From: Lachnotalea glycerini
GTDB taxonomy: Bacteria > Bacillota > Clostridia > Lachnospirales > Lachnospiraceae
Direction of reading: 5' to 3'
DNA length: 58,870 bases
Assembly: GCF_003201285.1 (NCBI RefSeq)
Contig: NZ_QICS01000001.1
Coordinates: 982,311 to 1,041,180, forward strand
The position numbers were made by a program, and so were the translations under genes. The notes below the pieces were generated by a model. The model did no database searches. It worked only from the letters and a program-made list of their open reading frames with translations, and was not told the origin of the DNA. This document shows, piece after piece, positions 28,041 through 38,070 of the stretch (positions within the stretch are counted from its first letter, which is position 1; the number at the start of each line of letters is the position of its first letter).

Positions 28041-28865
28041 CTAATGCTTCTGATATTGTTCCACTAAATAAGGAAATTCAGAATAAGGAATTACAAATTC
28101 CTGAATACCGGCCGCATGAGGCGAAACAATATATTCATTGCAAATTACTACTAATCCCTCATCTGATAAGTACCAGGTATCGTCCGTTAATATGTCACCA
28201 ACACTGTTTTCATAGTCCTCAAAATATCCGTATTCCTCTACTCTATCCTTCATAAGCTTTAATAAATATTCATTCACAAATTCTTTTGCTTTTGTCGTAT
28301 CCGTAAATATATCCTCTAGCTTGAGAAGCTCTCCCGTTATTGTATCAAAATTTTGTGCTGTACGATAGGAATTAGGATGTGCTCCTCCTGCATATTCATA
28401 GGAATCTTCAATAATACTAATAATGGACGAATCGACCCTTGCCGTTTGATAGCTCTCTCCAAGTGCATATCCATTCCAGTATTTTTGTCTGTCTGCATCT
28501 GCGTTCACATAATCATCATTTGCGTATTGTATGTACTCCTGAATTTGATCTTCCAGATTTTTCTGACTTTCCTTGTAATAGGCATTTATTTTCTCTGTTG
28601 CAACATCATTTCCCTCTACTGTTACTATTGGCAGATTACCAGTAATTGTTAGTAATAATGCTCCATTCTCATCCTTTTCTTCTCTTGACTGATCCTCAAA
28701 GGTTATGTTCACATCAAAATAATTGCTGCTATCCTCTGCATCCGCTGCATCCTCTGCTAACTGTTTTGAGTCTGTTTGCTTTGCTTTTGTATTTTGATTG
28801 CTTTGACATCCCGAAATACCAAAGCATATAATAATTGCTAATATTACTAATAATTTTTGTTTCAT
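28041..28865 (-). CDS. DUF4163/DUF3298 lipoprotein (RsiV-like extracellular domain)
   Basis: A 274-residue lipoprotein. The signal peptide ends in the lipobox GISGC (C20). A short acidic linker is followed by a domain with LLTITGNLPIVTVEGND and SYEYAGGAHPNSYRTAQNFD, then LEDIFTD and a C-terminal IPYSEFPYLVEQYQKH. This is the DUF4163-DUF3298 pair seen in RsiV-type anti-sigma factors, where it binds lysozyme. Here it lacks a cytoplasmic anti-sigma segment and no sigma factor is adjacent. The ATG at 28865 follows GGAGG by five nt; a TTG four codons earlier lies on that site. Confidence 0.72.
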   Translation of the reverse strand: MKQKLLVILAIIICFGISGCQSNQNTKAKQTDSKQLAEDAADAEDSSNYFDVNITFEDQSREEKDENGALLLTITGNLPIVTVEGNDVATEKINAYYKESQKNLEDQIQEYIQYANDDYVNADADRQKYWNGYALGESYQTARVDSSIISIIEDSYEYAGGAHPNSYRTAQNFDTITGELLKLEDIFTDTTKAKEFVNEYLLKLMKDRVEEYGYFEDYENSVGDILTDDTWYLSDEGLVVICNEYIVSPHAAGIQEFVIPYSEFPYLVEQYQKH

Positions 28866-28967
28866 AACTTCCTCCAATATTAACCTTGTATCTAACAGTA
28901 TATGCCCATAATATCATTTTGTAAACAGTAATAAGGTTCAGATTTATGGTAACCTGAACCTTTCTTA

Positions 28968-29870
28968 TTAATCACTTAATAAATGTTCAATATCCAACGC
29001 GCCCCAACCTTGCCTATTACGTGGAAGACCAAGATTTTCTGCCCTTTCCTTAATTCTGATTTTAACATCCCTTGTTCCCATATCAGGATACTTCTCCAAT
29101 AAAAGAGCAATTGCTCCTGTTACTATAGGCGTAGACATAGAAGTCCCACTTTTTACTGAATAGGCCTTGCCATCTCTAAAATTCATTGCATTGCAAGAGG
29201 TGATATTCATTCCGGGGGCTACAATATCCGGCTTGCAGATACAAGATAAGGTCGGTCCTCTGCCTGAATAATTCATCTTCACTCTTCCAAAAGCATCCTG
29301 CTGCCCATCATCCGAAGAACCTACCGTAATTACTTTTTTACTGATTCCGGGCGTTGTTATTGTATAACCAGCAGGTCCGCTGTTGCCGGCAGCAGCCACT
29401 ACAACAATGCCTTTATCCCATGCATCTTCTACGCTCTCAATAATGGCTGACTTTTCATCTGCACCTGTACGCGGAAGCGTTCCGACCGATATATTTAATA
29501 ACCTTATGTTATATCTTTGCCTGTTTCGTAAAATCCAATTAATGCCTTCTGTTACAGAAGTGGTTTCGCCATTTCCATTTTCATCTAATATTTTAATCAT
29601 AACTATGTTGCACCCTGGCGCCATTCCCGCATATTTTCCATTTGACAGCCATCCACTTCCAGCACATATTCCAGACACATGGGTCCCATGTGAATTATCA
29701 TCATAAATCCCCACTCTATTGTTAATCAGGTCTTTAAAGCCAATTATTCGATTTTCAAAGTCACTATGCTGATAAATTCCCGTATCCATTACCGCTATCG
29801 TTACACCCTTACCAGTAATATGTTTGTTTGATGCGTAATTATAATTTAGTTTTTTTCTTACATAATTCAC
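28968..29870 (-). CDS. cytoplasmic subtilisin-family serine protease
   Basis: A 300-residue S8 peptidase with the complete catalytic triad: D29 in IAVMDTGIY, H61 in NSHGTHVSG and Ser near 241 in SGTSMSTP. The oxyanion region AAGNSGPAG is also present. There is no signal peptide and only a very short N-terminal extension, so it is an intracellular subtilase. The start is GTG at 29870, seven nt after GGAG. Its role (protein turnover, perhaps in sporulation) cannot be read from the sequence. Confidence 0.9.
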   Translation of the reverse strand: MNYVRKKLNYNYASNKHITGKGVTIAVMDTGIYQHSDFENRIIGFKDLINNRVGIYDDNSHGTHVSGICAGSGWLSNGKYAGMAPGCNIVMIKILDENGNGETTSVTEGINWILRNRQRYNIRLLNISVGTLPRTGADEKSAIIESVEDAWDKGIVVVAAAGNSGPAGYTITTPGISKKVITVGSSDDGQQDAFGRVKMNYSGRGPTLSCICKPDIVAPGMNITSCNAMNFRDGKAYSVKSGTSMSTPIVTGAIALLLEKYPDMGTRDVKIRIKERAENLGLPRNRQGWGALDIEHLLSD

Positions 29871-29948
29871 TTTATTTCTCCATCGGACTCATTACTATAT
29901 ACTATGAAAAAATACGATGGATTGAAACTTAGATATCATAATAAACAA

Positions 29949-29983
29949 AAAATCAAACAACTACACTGCAGCCATTTGATTTT
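29949..29983 (-). terminator. terminator of the fatty-acid operon
   Basis: AAAATCAAA and TTTGATTTT form a 9-bp stem around a 17-nt loop with additional weak pairing, followed by T-rich sequence, just past the last gene of the operon. Confidence 0.6.
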
Positions 29984-29991
29984 ATATACAT

Positions 29992-31044
29992 TTATTTAAA
30001 TTCATCCATAATGTCTTTTACATGTACCATTTTGTCAACACGGTACACATTGTCTCCGCAAAATATAAGACCATTATCTATGTCTCCCTTTGCAGCATTG
30101 ATTAATGCCTGCGTAATACAATATGGTATCGTAGCCGGATCACAGTGAGACAGACAATTTTTACAACCCTCTACCTTTATTGGCCCCTGCTTTAACCGTT
30201 CAAGAAAAGCGTTATGAATTGCTCTTCCTGGCATACCAACTGGACTTTTTACAATAACAACATCCTCTTTTGCTGCCTTGATATAGGCTTCTTTATACTT
30301 AATATCTGCATCACATTCATAAGTACCGACAAATCGGCTTGCAATCTGCACACCGCTTGCACCAAGATTAATATAATGCTCTAAATCTTCACGTGTATAT
30401 ACCCCTCCTGCAACAACAACAGGAATCTGCTTTTCGTACTTTTTACCATACTCGTCAACCAGTTTAATAATCTTCTCAATTTCCATATCATACTCATCCT
30501 GATTAAAGCTTTCGATTTCTTCAAGAGAAAAGCCTAAATGTCCTCCTGCTTTTGCACCTTCTATCACAACTAGATCAGGAGATTTTTTGTATCTTCTGTC
30601 CCAAAGCTTACATATGATATCTGCCGCCTTTAAAGAGGAAACAATCGGTGCAATTTTTGTTTTGGAGCTTTCAATTAGCTTTGGTAAAATAGTAGGAAGA
30701 CCAGCACCTGATATAATTAAATCTACACCAGCTTTTACTGCAGCTTTTACATATTCCTCATAGTCTTTCGTTGCTACCATGATATTAACACCGATTATAC
30801 CGCCCTTTGCTATTTCACGCGCTTTTTTAATCTCTTCTGCTATTGCCTTTAAATTTTCAGCCATAGGATTTTTATTAAACTCTTTACTTCTAAACCCGAT
30901 TTGAGCAGTTGAAATGATACCTATTCCCCCCTCGGCTGCAACATTTCCTGCAAGGTTTGAAAGGCTTATCCCAACTCCCATACCTCCCTGAATAACGGGC
31001 ACCTTAGCAACTAATTCTCCAATTTGTAACGGTTTTATCTCCAA
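29992..31044 (-). CDS. FabK/nitronate-monooxygenase-like flavoprotein
   Basis: A 350-residue FMN-dependent TIM-barrel protein of the NMO/FabK family. It has PVIQGGMGVGISLSNLAGNVAA at the start, IISGAGLP, VVIEGAKAGGHLGFS and VVAGGVYTREDLEHYINLGASG. A C-terminal cysteine cluster, CKNCLSHCDPATIPYC, is typical of the clostridial subgroup and absent from true FabK. It is the last gene of the fatty-acid operon. A TTG at 31044 with GGAGG eight nt upstream is the likelier start; a GTG five codons earlier lies on that site. It may act on unsaturated or oxidised acyl intermediates; this is inference. Confidence 0.78.
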   Translation of the reverse strand: MEIKPLQIGELVAKVPVIQGGMGVGISLSNLAGNVAAEGGIGIISTAQIGFRSKEFNKNPMAENLKAIAEEIKKAREIAKGGIIGVNIMVATKDYEEYVKAAVKAGVDLIISGAGLPTILPKLIESSKTKIAPIVSSLKAADIICKLWDRRYKKSPDLVVIEGAKAGGHLGFSLEEIESFNQDEYDMEIEKIIKLVDEYGKKYEKQIPVVVAGGVYTREDLEHYINLGASGVQIASRFVGTYECDADIKYKEAYIKAAKEDVVIVKSPVGMPGRAIHNAFLERLKQGPIKVEGCKNCLSHCDPATIPYCITQALINAAKGDIDNGLIFCGDNVYRVDKMVHVKDIMDEFK

Positions 31045-31058
31045 TATTTTTTCCTCCA

Positions 31059-32789
31059 CTACATATTTCTAAATCGGTGATATCGTTCTTCTATTATTTC
31101 GTCTTCCGTGAAGTTGTGATATTTTAGTAAGAACTGACTTATGTGGTATTTAAAATATTCATTTAATTTGCTAATTGTTGTACAATCCAACTTATCCGGT
31201 TCCGGAATGATTCGTTCTACTATATTTAACTTCTTTAAATCATTTGCAGTAATTTTCATTACCTCTGCTGCCTCATCGGCTCTTTTACTGTCTTTCCACA
31301 ATATAGAGGCAAAACCCTCTGGCGAAAGTATCGAATAAGTAGCATTCTCCATAATCCAAACCTCATTACCAAGCGCAAGTGCAAGTGCACCACCACTTCC
31401 TCCTTCGCCAATAATAATACTTAGTACAGGTACTTTTAAGCCTGACATTTCCATTAGATTTCTGGCAATTGCTTCACCTTGCCCTCTTTGTTCTGCTTCC
31501 AAACCACAAAATGCACCCGGTGTATCTACAAAGTTAATAATGGGACGCTTAAATTTTTCTGCCTGTTTCATCAAACGTAACGCTTTTCGGTAACCTTCAG
31601 GAGACGGCATACCAAAATTTCGCTCTATATTTTCTTTCGTATTTCTGCCTTTCTGCTCACCAATAACAGTTACTGCCATACCATTTAGAATACCAAGTCC
31701 GCCAACGATAGCCTTATCATCGCCAAATAATCTGTCACCATGTAATTCTTCAAACACATCGAAAATTTCATTGATATAATCCAGTGCTGTCGGACGATCT
31801 GACATTCTGGCTATTTGAACCTGCTCCCATGCTGTCTTTTTATATTTCGTCCCTGTATATTCCATAAGTTTTTCACAATCAAAATGCTCTATGTTGTTTA
31901 ATTCAACCTCAGGTGTTGACGTATGAACCTTGATTAATTTTGCCAAAATATCCTTTGTCTCTTCTCTTCTTATGATTCTGTCTACAAATCCATGTTCTAC
32001 TAAAAATTCTGCTCTTTGAAATCCTTCCGGAAGCTTTTGTCCTATTGTCTGCTCGATGACCCTTGGTCCTGCAAAGCCAATTAAAGCTCCAGGCTCTGCC
32101 ATAATAATGTCGCCAAGCATTGCAAAACTTGCAGTTACACCGCCAGTGGTTGGATCTGTAAGTACCGTAATATACAATAACTTCGCATCGGAATGCTTTT
32201 TCAGGGCGGCTGAGGTCTTAGCCATTTGCATTAATGATACGATACCCTCCTGCATTCTTGCTCCGCCTGAACACGCAAAAATAATAACTGGAAGTTTTTT
32301 ATCTGTGGCTTTCTCTATCATTCTAGTTATTTTTTCACCTGTAACATATCCCATGCTTCCCATCAAAAAGCCCGCATCACACACTCCAATTGCAGCCTTT
32401 TCACCATGAAACATTGCTTCACCTGTAATTACTGCCTCATCTAAATTAGTACGTTCCTGAAGAGTATTTATTTTTTCTTTGTAATCCTTAAAATCAAGAG
32501 GATTGCTATTTTCAATCCCTGTATCCCATTCAATAAAGCTGCCTTTATCGGTAACCATACTAATTCTTGTTTTAGCATCAATACGAAAGTAATTTCCGCA
32601 CTTATTACAGGTGTAGTTGCCATTCATAATATCTTCTGTATAAATCATGCTTTGACAGGCATTACATTTTTTCCACATACCTTCCGGAATATGTGGTTCA
32701 TTCATTAAATCACCCTCACCTACCGGCTTAACTGTTCGCTCATTGCTTCTATTTATTGTAATATATGTTGTTTTTTTAAACTTTAACAT
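31059..32789 (-). CDS. accDA: fused acetyl-CoA carboxylase carboxyltransferase, beta-alpha (AccD-AccA)
   Basis: A single 576-residue polypeptide joining both carboxyltransferase subunits. The N-terminal AccD part has the zinc ribbon CNAC...CNKC (about residues 43-65) and the crotonase-fold core SGGARMQEG and [12 protein letters not shown]. The C-terminal AccA part starts near residue 300 (DRPTALDYI) and has [26 protein letters not shown] and [15 protein letters not shown]. It transfers CO2 from carboxybiotin to acetyl-CoA, making malonyl-CoA. Start ATG 32789 follows AGGAG by eight nt. Most bacteria carry accD and accA as separate genes. Confidence 0.93.
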   Translation of the reverse strand: MLKFKKTTYITINRSNERTVKPVGEGDLMNEPHIPEGMWKKCNACQSMIYTEDIMNGNYTCNKCGNYFRIDAKTRISMVTDKGSFIEWDTGIENSNPLDFKDYKEKINTLQERTNLDEAVITGEAMFHGEKAAIGVCDAGFLMGSMGYVTGEKITRMIEKATDKKLPVIIFACSGGARMQEGIVSLMQMAKTSAALKKHSDAKLLYITVLTDPTTGGVTASFAMLGDIIMAEPGALIGFAGPRVIEQTIGQKLPEGFQRAEFLVEHGFVDRIIRREETKDILAKLIKVHTSTPEVELNNIEHFDCEKLMEYTGTKYKKTAWEQVQIARMSDRPTALDYINEIFDVFEELHGDRLFGDDKAIVGGLGILNGMAVTVIGEQKGRNTKENIERNFGMPSPEGYRKALRLMKQAEKFKRPIINFVDTPGAFCGLEAEQRGQGEAIARNLMEMSGLKVPVLSIIIGEGGSGGALALALGNEVWIMENATYSILSPEGFASILWKDSKRADEAAEVMKITANDLKKLNIVERIIPEPDKLDCTTISKLNEYFKYHISQFLLKYHNFTEDEIIEERYHRFRNM

Positions 32790-32851
32790 ATGCCTATCTC
32801 CTAATTCTAAATTGGTTATCAATAAAGCCATTGTTCAACAGATTCCTGCGC

Positions 32852-34207
32852 TCAATTACTGCTATTTTCTCGAAATGTCTGACTGATAAAGTCAGTACTG
32901 ATATTTCCAGCTCTAAAATCTATATTATTAAGAATTTCATATTGAAAATCAATATTTGTACAAATACCTTCAATAATAAATTCTCCAAGGACGCTTCTCA
33001 TTTTATTAATTGCCTTTTCTCTGCTTGAATCGTGTACAATTACCTTTGCAATCATGGAATCATATACGGCCGGTACCGTATAACCACAAAACAATGCTGT
33101 ATCAATACGCACTCCTTTACCGCCTGGAAGATGAAGATTTGTTATTTTACCAGGACTCGGGCTGAAATTATTAGCCGGATTTTCTGCATTAATTCTGCAC
33201 TCAATAGAATGCCCATCAAGGCAAACTTCCTCCTGCGTAAAGCTTAAGGCTTCTCCCATGGCAATCTTAATCTGTTCCTGTACTAAATCAATTCCTGTAA
33301 TTGTCTCAGTTACAGTGTGTTCTACCTGAATTCTTGTATTCATTTCAATAAAATAAAATTTTTCATCTTTATCTAGTAAAAATTCAATAGTTCCTGCATT
33401 TTCATAGCCTGCCGCCTTGGCTGCCCTGACTGCAGTATCGCCCATCTTTTTTCGTAACTTTTTGCTGATTGCAATTGAAGGGGACTCTTCTATTAATTTT
33501 TGATGATGCCTTTGTATAGAACAATCTCTTTCTCCAAGCTGAACAACATTTCCATATTTGTCTGCCAATATCTGAAATTCTATGTGTCTTGGATTTCTAA
33601 CATATTTTTCTATATACATCGTATCATCACCAAAAGCATTAACAGATTCAATTTGGGCGGTATTAAACTGATGCTCAAATTCTTCCTTGTTTTCAACAAT
33701 TCTCATACCCTTTCCACCACCGCCGCTTGATGCCTTTACAATAACAGGATAACCGATTTCATCGGCAAATTTTTTACCTTGTTTTGCGCTGTAGACAGGC
33801 TCTTTCGTTCCGGGAACAACTGGTATATTAGCAGTAATCATGGTATTTCTTGCCTCCGCCTTGTTACCCATTTTATTAATTACATCAGCAGAAGGACCGA
33901 TAAAGACTATGTTACATTTTGAGCACATATCCACAAATTTGCTGTTTTCTGAAAGAAAGCCAAACCCAGCATGGATTGCATCTGCTTTTGCTGCAATACA
34001 CGCACTGATAATTCTCTCCATATTTAAGTAGCTGTCTTTTGCTGGTGCCGGACCAATGCAGATTGCTTCATCAGCCAGTTGTGTATGAAGTGCCTCCTTA
34101 TCCACAGTGGAATAAACTGCTACCGTTCCAATTCCCATCTCCCTGCAAGCACGTATTATCCTCACTGCAATTTCTCCGCGATTTGCTATTAATATTTTCT
34201 TAAACAT
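32852..34207 (-). CDS. accC: biotin carboxylase subunit of acetyl-CoA carboxylase
   Basis: A 451-residue ATP-grasp enzyme that carboxylates biotin on AccB. It begins MFKKILIANRGEIAVRIIRACRE. The glycine-rich ATP loop is KASSGGGGKGMRIV. It has the conserved FIEMNTRIQVEHTVTE active-site segment and the C-terminal GICTNIDFQYEILNN. The ATG at 34207 has GAGGTG six nt upstream; a GTG three codons earlier is weaker. It sits between fabZ and accDA. Confidence 0.96.
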   Translation of the reverse strand: MFKKILIANRGEIAVRIIRACREMGIGTVAVYSTVDKEALHTQLADEAICIGPAPAKDSYLNMERIISACIAAKADAIHAGFGFLSENSKFVDMCSKCNIVFIGPSADVINKMGNKAEARNTMITANIPVVPGTKEPVYSAKQGKKFADEIGYPVIVKASSGGGGKGMRIVENKEEFEHQFNTAQIESVNAFGDDTMYIEKYVRNPRHIEFQILADKYGNVVQLGERDCSIQRHHQKLIEESPSIAISKKLRKKMGDTAVRAAKAAGYENAGTIEFLLDKDEKFYFIEMNTRIQVEHTVTETITGIDLVQEQIKIAMGEALSFTQEEVCLDGHSIECRINAENPANNFSPSPGKITNLHLPGGKGVRIDTALFCGYTVPAVYDSMIAKVIVHDSSREKAINKMRSVLGEFIIEGICTNIDFQYEILNNIDFRAGNISTDFISQTFRENSSN

Positions 34208-34221
34208 ACTAAGCACCTCTT

Positions 34222-34644
34222 TTAACCTATTGCAAATGTCAATTCAGCCTCTACTGCCACTTTGCCATCTACATACGCTTTGGCACTGCCAATTCCCATA
34301 GGTCCCTTTTGCTTTATAATTTCAACCTCTAAGGTAAGTACGTCTCCTGGTACTACCTTTTTTCTAAATTTGGCTGAATTGATTCCACCAAAATATCCAA
34401 TCTTTCCCTTATTTTGAGGAACACTTAGCATAGCAACTGTTCCTACCTGGGCTAGTGCTTCAATGATAAGAACTCCTGGCATAACTGGTTCTGCTGGAAA
34501 ATGTCCATTAAAAAATGGTTCATTATAGGATACACATTTTTTTCCAACCGCCCTTTTTCCTGCTTCTAATTCTTCGATTCGGTCTATCAACAAAAATGGC
34601 TGCCTATGTGGTATAATATCCATGATTTCCTTAATACCCAACAT
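34222..34644 (-). CDS. fabZ: 3-hydroxyacyl-ACP dehydratase
   Basis: A 140-residue hot-dog-fold dehydratase. The catalytic His is in [14 protein letters not shown] (residue about 12) and the helix Glu is in [21 protein letters not shown]. It removes water from 3-hydroxyacyl-ACP in chain elongation. Fit to FabZ rather than FabA follows from the length and motif. It lies 2 nt after accB. Confidence 0.95.
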   Translation of the reverse strand: MLGIKEIMDIIPHRQPFLLIDRIEELEAGKRAVGKKCVSYNEPFFNGHFPAEPVMPGVLIIEALAQVGTVAMLSVPQNKGKIGYFGGINSAKFRKKVVPGDVLTLEVEIIKQKGPMGIGSAKAYVDGKVAVEAELTFAIG

Positions 34645-34646
34645 CT

Positions 34647-35081
34647 TTACACTTCCTTTATCCGAAACAATGGCTGACCATATTCTACCATGTCACCATC
34701 ATTTACTAAAATTTCTTCTACAATTCCATCACAATCACATTCTATTTCATTCATAAGCTTCATTGCTTCAATAATTCCAATGATTTGACCCCTTTTCACA
34801 GTATCTCCAATTTTCACAAAGGGAGCCTCTTCTGGTCCGGACGCACTATAAAAAACTCCCACTAATATTGATTTAACAATTTTTTTATCCTCATTGATAC
34901 TCTGTGAACATACCGATTGCTCTGCAATCTGCTGCTGAATTGAAGCCGGCGCAGCCGAAATCATCTGTGTCGCTATATTCTTCTCTAAAACCAGCTTTAT
35001 ATTTTCCTCTTCAAATTCAAAGTTTGTTACGGAAGATTCGGATACTGCTTTAATTAATTTAATAATACTTTCTAATTCCAT
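34647..35081 (-). CDS. accB: biotin carboxyl carrier protein of acetyl-CoA carboxylase
   Basis: A 144-residue BCCP. The C-terminal biotinyl domain (about 68-144) carries the modified lysine in the consensus EAMKLMNE (K near 107). The N-terminal part holds a helical segment, and the central linker is Ala/Gln/Ser-rich. It carries carboxybiotin between AccC and AccDA. Its ATG overlaps the fabF stop codon by one nt (TAATG). Confidence 0.95.
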   Translation of the reverse strand: MELESIIKLIKAVSESSVTNFEFEEENIKLVLEKNIATQMISAAPASIQQQIAEQSVCSQSINEDKKIVKSILVGVFYSASGPEEAPFVKIGDTVKRGQIIGIIEAMKLMNEIECDCDGIVEEILVNDGDMVEYGQPLFRIKEV

Positions 35082-36319
35082 TATGATACCTCGCTGTATT
35101 TCTTTACTAAAATACTTGCATTATGACCACCAAAGCCTAATGAATTACTTAATGCATATTCAATTGCCATATACTCACCCTGGGGCATGTAGTTTAAATC
35201 CAATTCTTCATCCCTTACCTGATAGCCTACTGTCGGATGAATATACCCTTCTTCTATTTCTTTTAAACAAGTAATAAATTCAATAGCGCCAGCAGCCCCA
35301 AGTAGGTGTCCTATCATTGATTTGGTCGAATTTATTTTCATTTGATATGCATGCTCTTTAAAAGCTAACTTAATTGCCCTTGTTTCAAATAAATCATTGT
35401 GATGAGTACTTGTTCCATGTGCATTAATATAAACGATATCTTCCGGGTTAATCCCTGCTTCATTTACTGCATTTAGCATTGCCCTTGCTGCTCCCTCTCC
35501 ATCTTCTGCAGGTGAGGTAATATGAAAAGCATCGCTGGATGTACCATAGCCTACTATTTCTCCATAAATTTTAGCACCGCGCTTTTTAGCATGCTCAAGT
35601 TCTTCAAGAATGACAATGGCTGCACCTTCGCCCATTACAAAACCACTTCTTTCCTTATCAAACGGAACGGAGCAACGAAGCGGGTCTGAGGAATCTGAAA
35701 GTGCCGTCAGCGCTGCAAAGCCTCCTATGCCAATTGGGGTTATAGAGCTTTCTGTTCCTCCGGCCACCATTATCTCTGCCTCATTACATTGTATGCTCCT
35801 ATACGCTTCTCCAATTGAATTAGTACCTGTTGCACAAGCCGTTACAACATTAATACTCTTTCCTTTTAAACCAAACTGTATCGAGACATTTCCTGCTGCC
35901 ATATTTGAAATCATAAGAGGAACTAATAACGGATTGATCCTTCCAGGACCTTTTTCTAACAGTTTAGAATGTTCTCTTTCTAATGCTTGTAGGCTTCCTA
36001 TCCCTGAGCCAACCGAAACTCCGACTCGGTAGGAGTCTTCTTTTTCTATATCAATTGCTGCATCTTTAATTGCCTCTTTCGTAGCAGCTACAGCATACTG
36101 GCAAAATAATTCCATTCTTTTCGCTGCTTTTATGTCCATGTAATTTTTTCCCTCGAAGCCCTTTACCTCTGCCGCTAATTTTGTCTTAAACTGACTTATG
36201 TCAAACTTGGTAATTTCGCCAAAACCTATCTTTTCTTCCTTAACACTGCTCCAAAATTCATCTACACTTAATCCGATAGGTGTAATAGCACCCATTCCTG
36301 TTATGACTACTCTTCTCAT
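35081..36319 (-). CDS. fabF: beta-ketoacyl-ACP synthase II
   Basis: A 412-residue condensing enzyme. The catalytic Cys is in VVTACATGTNSIG (near 162), and the two His are in YINAHGTSTHHND (near 303) and KSMIGHLLGAAGA (near 339): the C-H-H triad of FabF/FabB. It elongates acyl-ACP with malonyl-ACP. No FabH (C-H-N initiation synthase) is encoded in the cluster, so initiation is done elsewhere or by another route. Start ATG follows AAGGAG. Confidence 0.96.
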   Translation of the reverse strand: MRRVVITGMGAITPIGLSVDEFWSSVKEEKIGFGEITKFDISQFKTKLAAEVKGFEGKNYMDIKAAKRMELFCQYAVAATKEAIKDAAIDIEKEDSYRVGVSVGSGIGSLQALEREHSKLLEKGPGRINPLLVPLMISNMAAGNVSIQFGLKGKSINVVTACATGTNSIGEAYRSIQCNEAEIMVAGGTESSITPIGIGGFAALTALSDSSDPLRCSVPFDKERSGFVMGEGAAIVILEELEHAKKRGAKIYGEIVGYGTSSDAFHITSPAEDGEGAARAMLNAVNEAGINPEDIVYINAHGTSTHHNDLFETRAIKLAFKEHAYQMKINSTKSMIGHLLGAAGAIEFITCLKEIEEGYIHPTVGYQVRDEELDLNYMPQGEYMAIEYALSNSLGFGGHNASILVKKYSEVS

Positions 36320-36351
36320 AAACTACTCCTTTTCTTGATTTGTTGATGCAA

Positions 36352-37092
36352 TTACATTGCCATTCCGCCATCTACACTGATAACCTGACCTGTAATGTAG
36401 TCAGCCTTGTCTGAGGCTAAAAAACAAACCAAATCAGCAACTTCTTTACCTTGCCCAAATCTTCCAAGAGGTATTTGACTAACTGCACTTTCTTTTACTG
36501 ATTCTGAGAGCACTTGAGTCATTTCTGTATCAATAAAGCCGGGTGCAACCGCATTTACGGTGATTTTTCTACTTCCCAGCTCTCTGGCTGTTGCTTTTGT
36601 CAAACCAATTACTCCTGCCTTTGACGAGCAGTAATTTGCCTGGCCTGCATTTCCCAGAATACCGGATACCGATGAAATATTGATTATTTTACCCCCCTTT
36701 TGCTTCAGCATTTGTCTGGAAATATGTCTGATACAGTTAAAGGCTCCCTTTAGATTAATATTAATTACCTCATCAAATTCTTCTTCTTTCATTTTCATGA
36801 GAAGATTATCTTTTGTAATGCCTGCATTATTTATTAATATATCAATTCTTTTATGCTCCTTTACAAGCTCTGAAATTAAATTGGCTGTTGCCTCAAAGTC
36901 ACTTACATTACACTGATACGCTTTGGCACTGCCTCCTTGGGTTTGTATCTGCTTTACTACCTCATCTGCCTTTTCTTTGGAGCCATTGTAGTTAACTGCC
37001 ACAAATGCACCTTCTTTGGCTAATGAGATTGCGATCTCTCTTCCTATTCCTCTGCTTGCTCCTGTTACTAATGCTACTTTTCCCTTTAACAT
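36352..37092 (-). CDS. fabG: 3-oxoacyl-ACP reductase
   Basis: A 246-residue short-chain dehydrogenase. It has the NADP-binding [12 protein letters not shown] (about residues 9-20), NNAG, the catalytic Ser in NISSVSGI, and Tyr-x3-Lys in YCSSKAG. It reduces 3-oxoacyl-ACP to the (R)-3-hydroxy form. All four residues of the Asn-Ser-Tyr-Lys set are present. It sits between fabD and fabF. Confidence 0.96.
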   Translation of the reverse strand: MLKGKVALVTGASRGIGREIAISLAKEGAFVAVNYNGSKEKADEVVKQIQTQGGSAKAYQCNVSDFEATANLISELVKEHKRIDILINNAGITKDNLLMKMKEEEFDEVININLKGAFNCIRHISRQMLKQKGGKIINISSVSGILGNAGQANYCSSKAGVIGLTKATARELGSRKITVNAVAPGFIDTEMTQVLSESVKESAVSQIPLGRFGQGKEVADLVCFLASDKADYITGQVISVDGGMAM

Positions 37093-37125
37093 TTCCTCAC
37101 TCCAATCAATGTAATTTAAGTATTA

Positions 37126-38043
37126 TTATTTAATTTGATCCAACTTGCCCAGATCATCATATTTATCTATGTTTATTACTTTCACCGATTTATCAATTTT
37201 TTTAATAAAACCTGATAAGGTCTTTCCAGGTCCTATTTCAACAAAGGTATCCACTCCTGATTCAAGCATCTTTTCTATACTTTGCTGCCATTTTACAGAA
37301 GAAAATACCTGTTTTTCCAACAAATCTACAATGCATTTCTTATCTGTAACATAGTCTGCAGTAACATTGCTTACATAGGGTATTGTTATATCCTTAAATT
37401 CTGCTTTCACAAGTACTTCTCTAAGTTTTTTCCCTGCCTGACAAAGCAGCTTTGAATGAAATGGGCCACTTACATTTAGCTTTATTACTCTCTTTGCCCC
37501 TGCTGCTGTCAAAGCATGGGACGCTTCCTCTATTGCTTCTTCTACTCCGGATATTACAATCTGCCCCGGACAATTATAATTTGCAATCTGAACAATTCCC
37601 TTCGCTTCTTCACATATATTTTCAATTTGTTGTGTATCAAAACCAATAATCGCTGCCATAGCACCGCCTGTTGGCACTGCCTCCTGCATAAAAATACCTC
37701 GCTTTTGTACTATTTTAAAAGCATCTTCAAAGTTAAGTATGCCAGCACATACCAATGCACTGTATTCGCCAAGGCTTAAGCCAGCACATACCAATGGTTT
37801 GATGCTTAAGCTTTCAATCTCTTTCAAAATTGCACAACAAACGGTAAGCATTGCAATCTGCGTATACTTTGTAATATTAAGCTTATCATTTTCCTCAAAG
37901 CAAAGCTGTTCCATATCAATATTTCCCAGCTTACTGGCTATATCAAATATCTTCCTTGCTTCACTGCTATTGTCATAAAAATCTTTTCCCATTCCAAAGT
38001 ATTGCGTTCCCTGTCCTGGAAATACAAAAGCTATTTTACTCAT
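37126..38043 (-). CDS. fabD: malonyl-CoA:ACP transacylase
   Basis: A 305-residue acyltransferase. It begins with IAFVFPGQGTQYFGMGKD. The nucleophile is Ser in AGLSLGEYSAL (near 93), and the His is in SGPFHSKLL (near 200). The motif reads GLSLG instead of the usual GHSLG; the His to Leu change is near the nucleophile and is the one unusual feature. It loads malonyl groups on the acyl carrier protein. Confidence 0.94.
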   Translation of the reverse strand: MSKIAFVFPGQGTQYFGMGKDFYDNSSEARKIFDIASKLGNIDMEQLCFEENDKLNITKYTQIAMLTVCCAILKEIESLSIKPLVCAGLSLGEYSALVCAGILNFEDAFKIVQKRGIFMQEAVPTGGAMAAIIGFDTQQIENICEEAKGIVQIANYNCPGQIVISGVEEAIEEASHALTAAGAKRVIKLNVSGPFHSKLLCQAGKKLREVLVKAEFKDITIPYVSNVTADYVTDKKCIVDLLEKQVFSSVKWQQSIEKMLESGVDTFVEIGPGKTLSGFIKKIDKSVKVINIDKYDDLGKLDQIK

Positions 38044-38070
38044 GTAATAACTCCTAAACTCAAAATTTAT

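Noticed and set aside
28932-28963. AAGGTTCAG/CTGAACCTT hairpin downstream of the subtilase
   Set aside because: A good stem but no T run after it on the minus strand; it may be a weak terminator, not listed.
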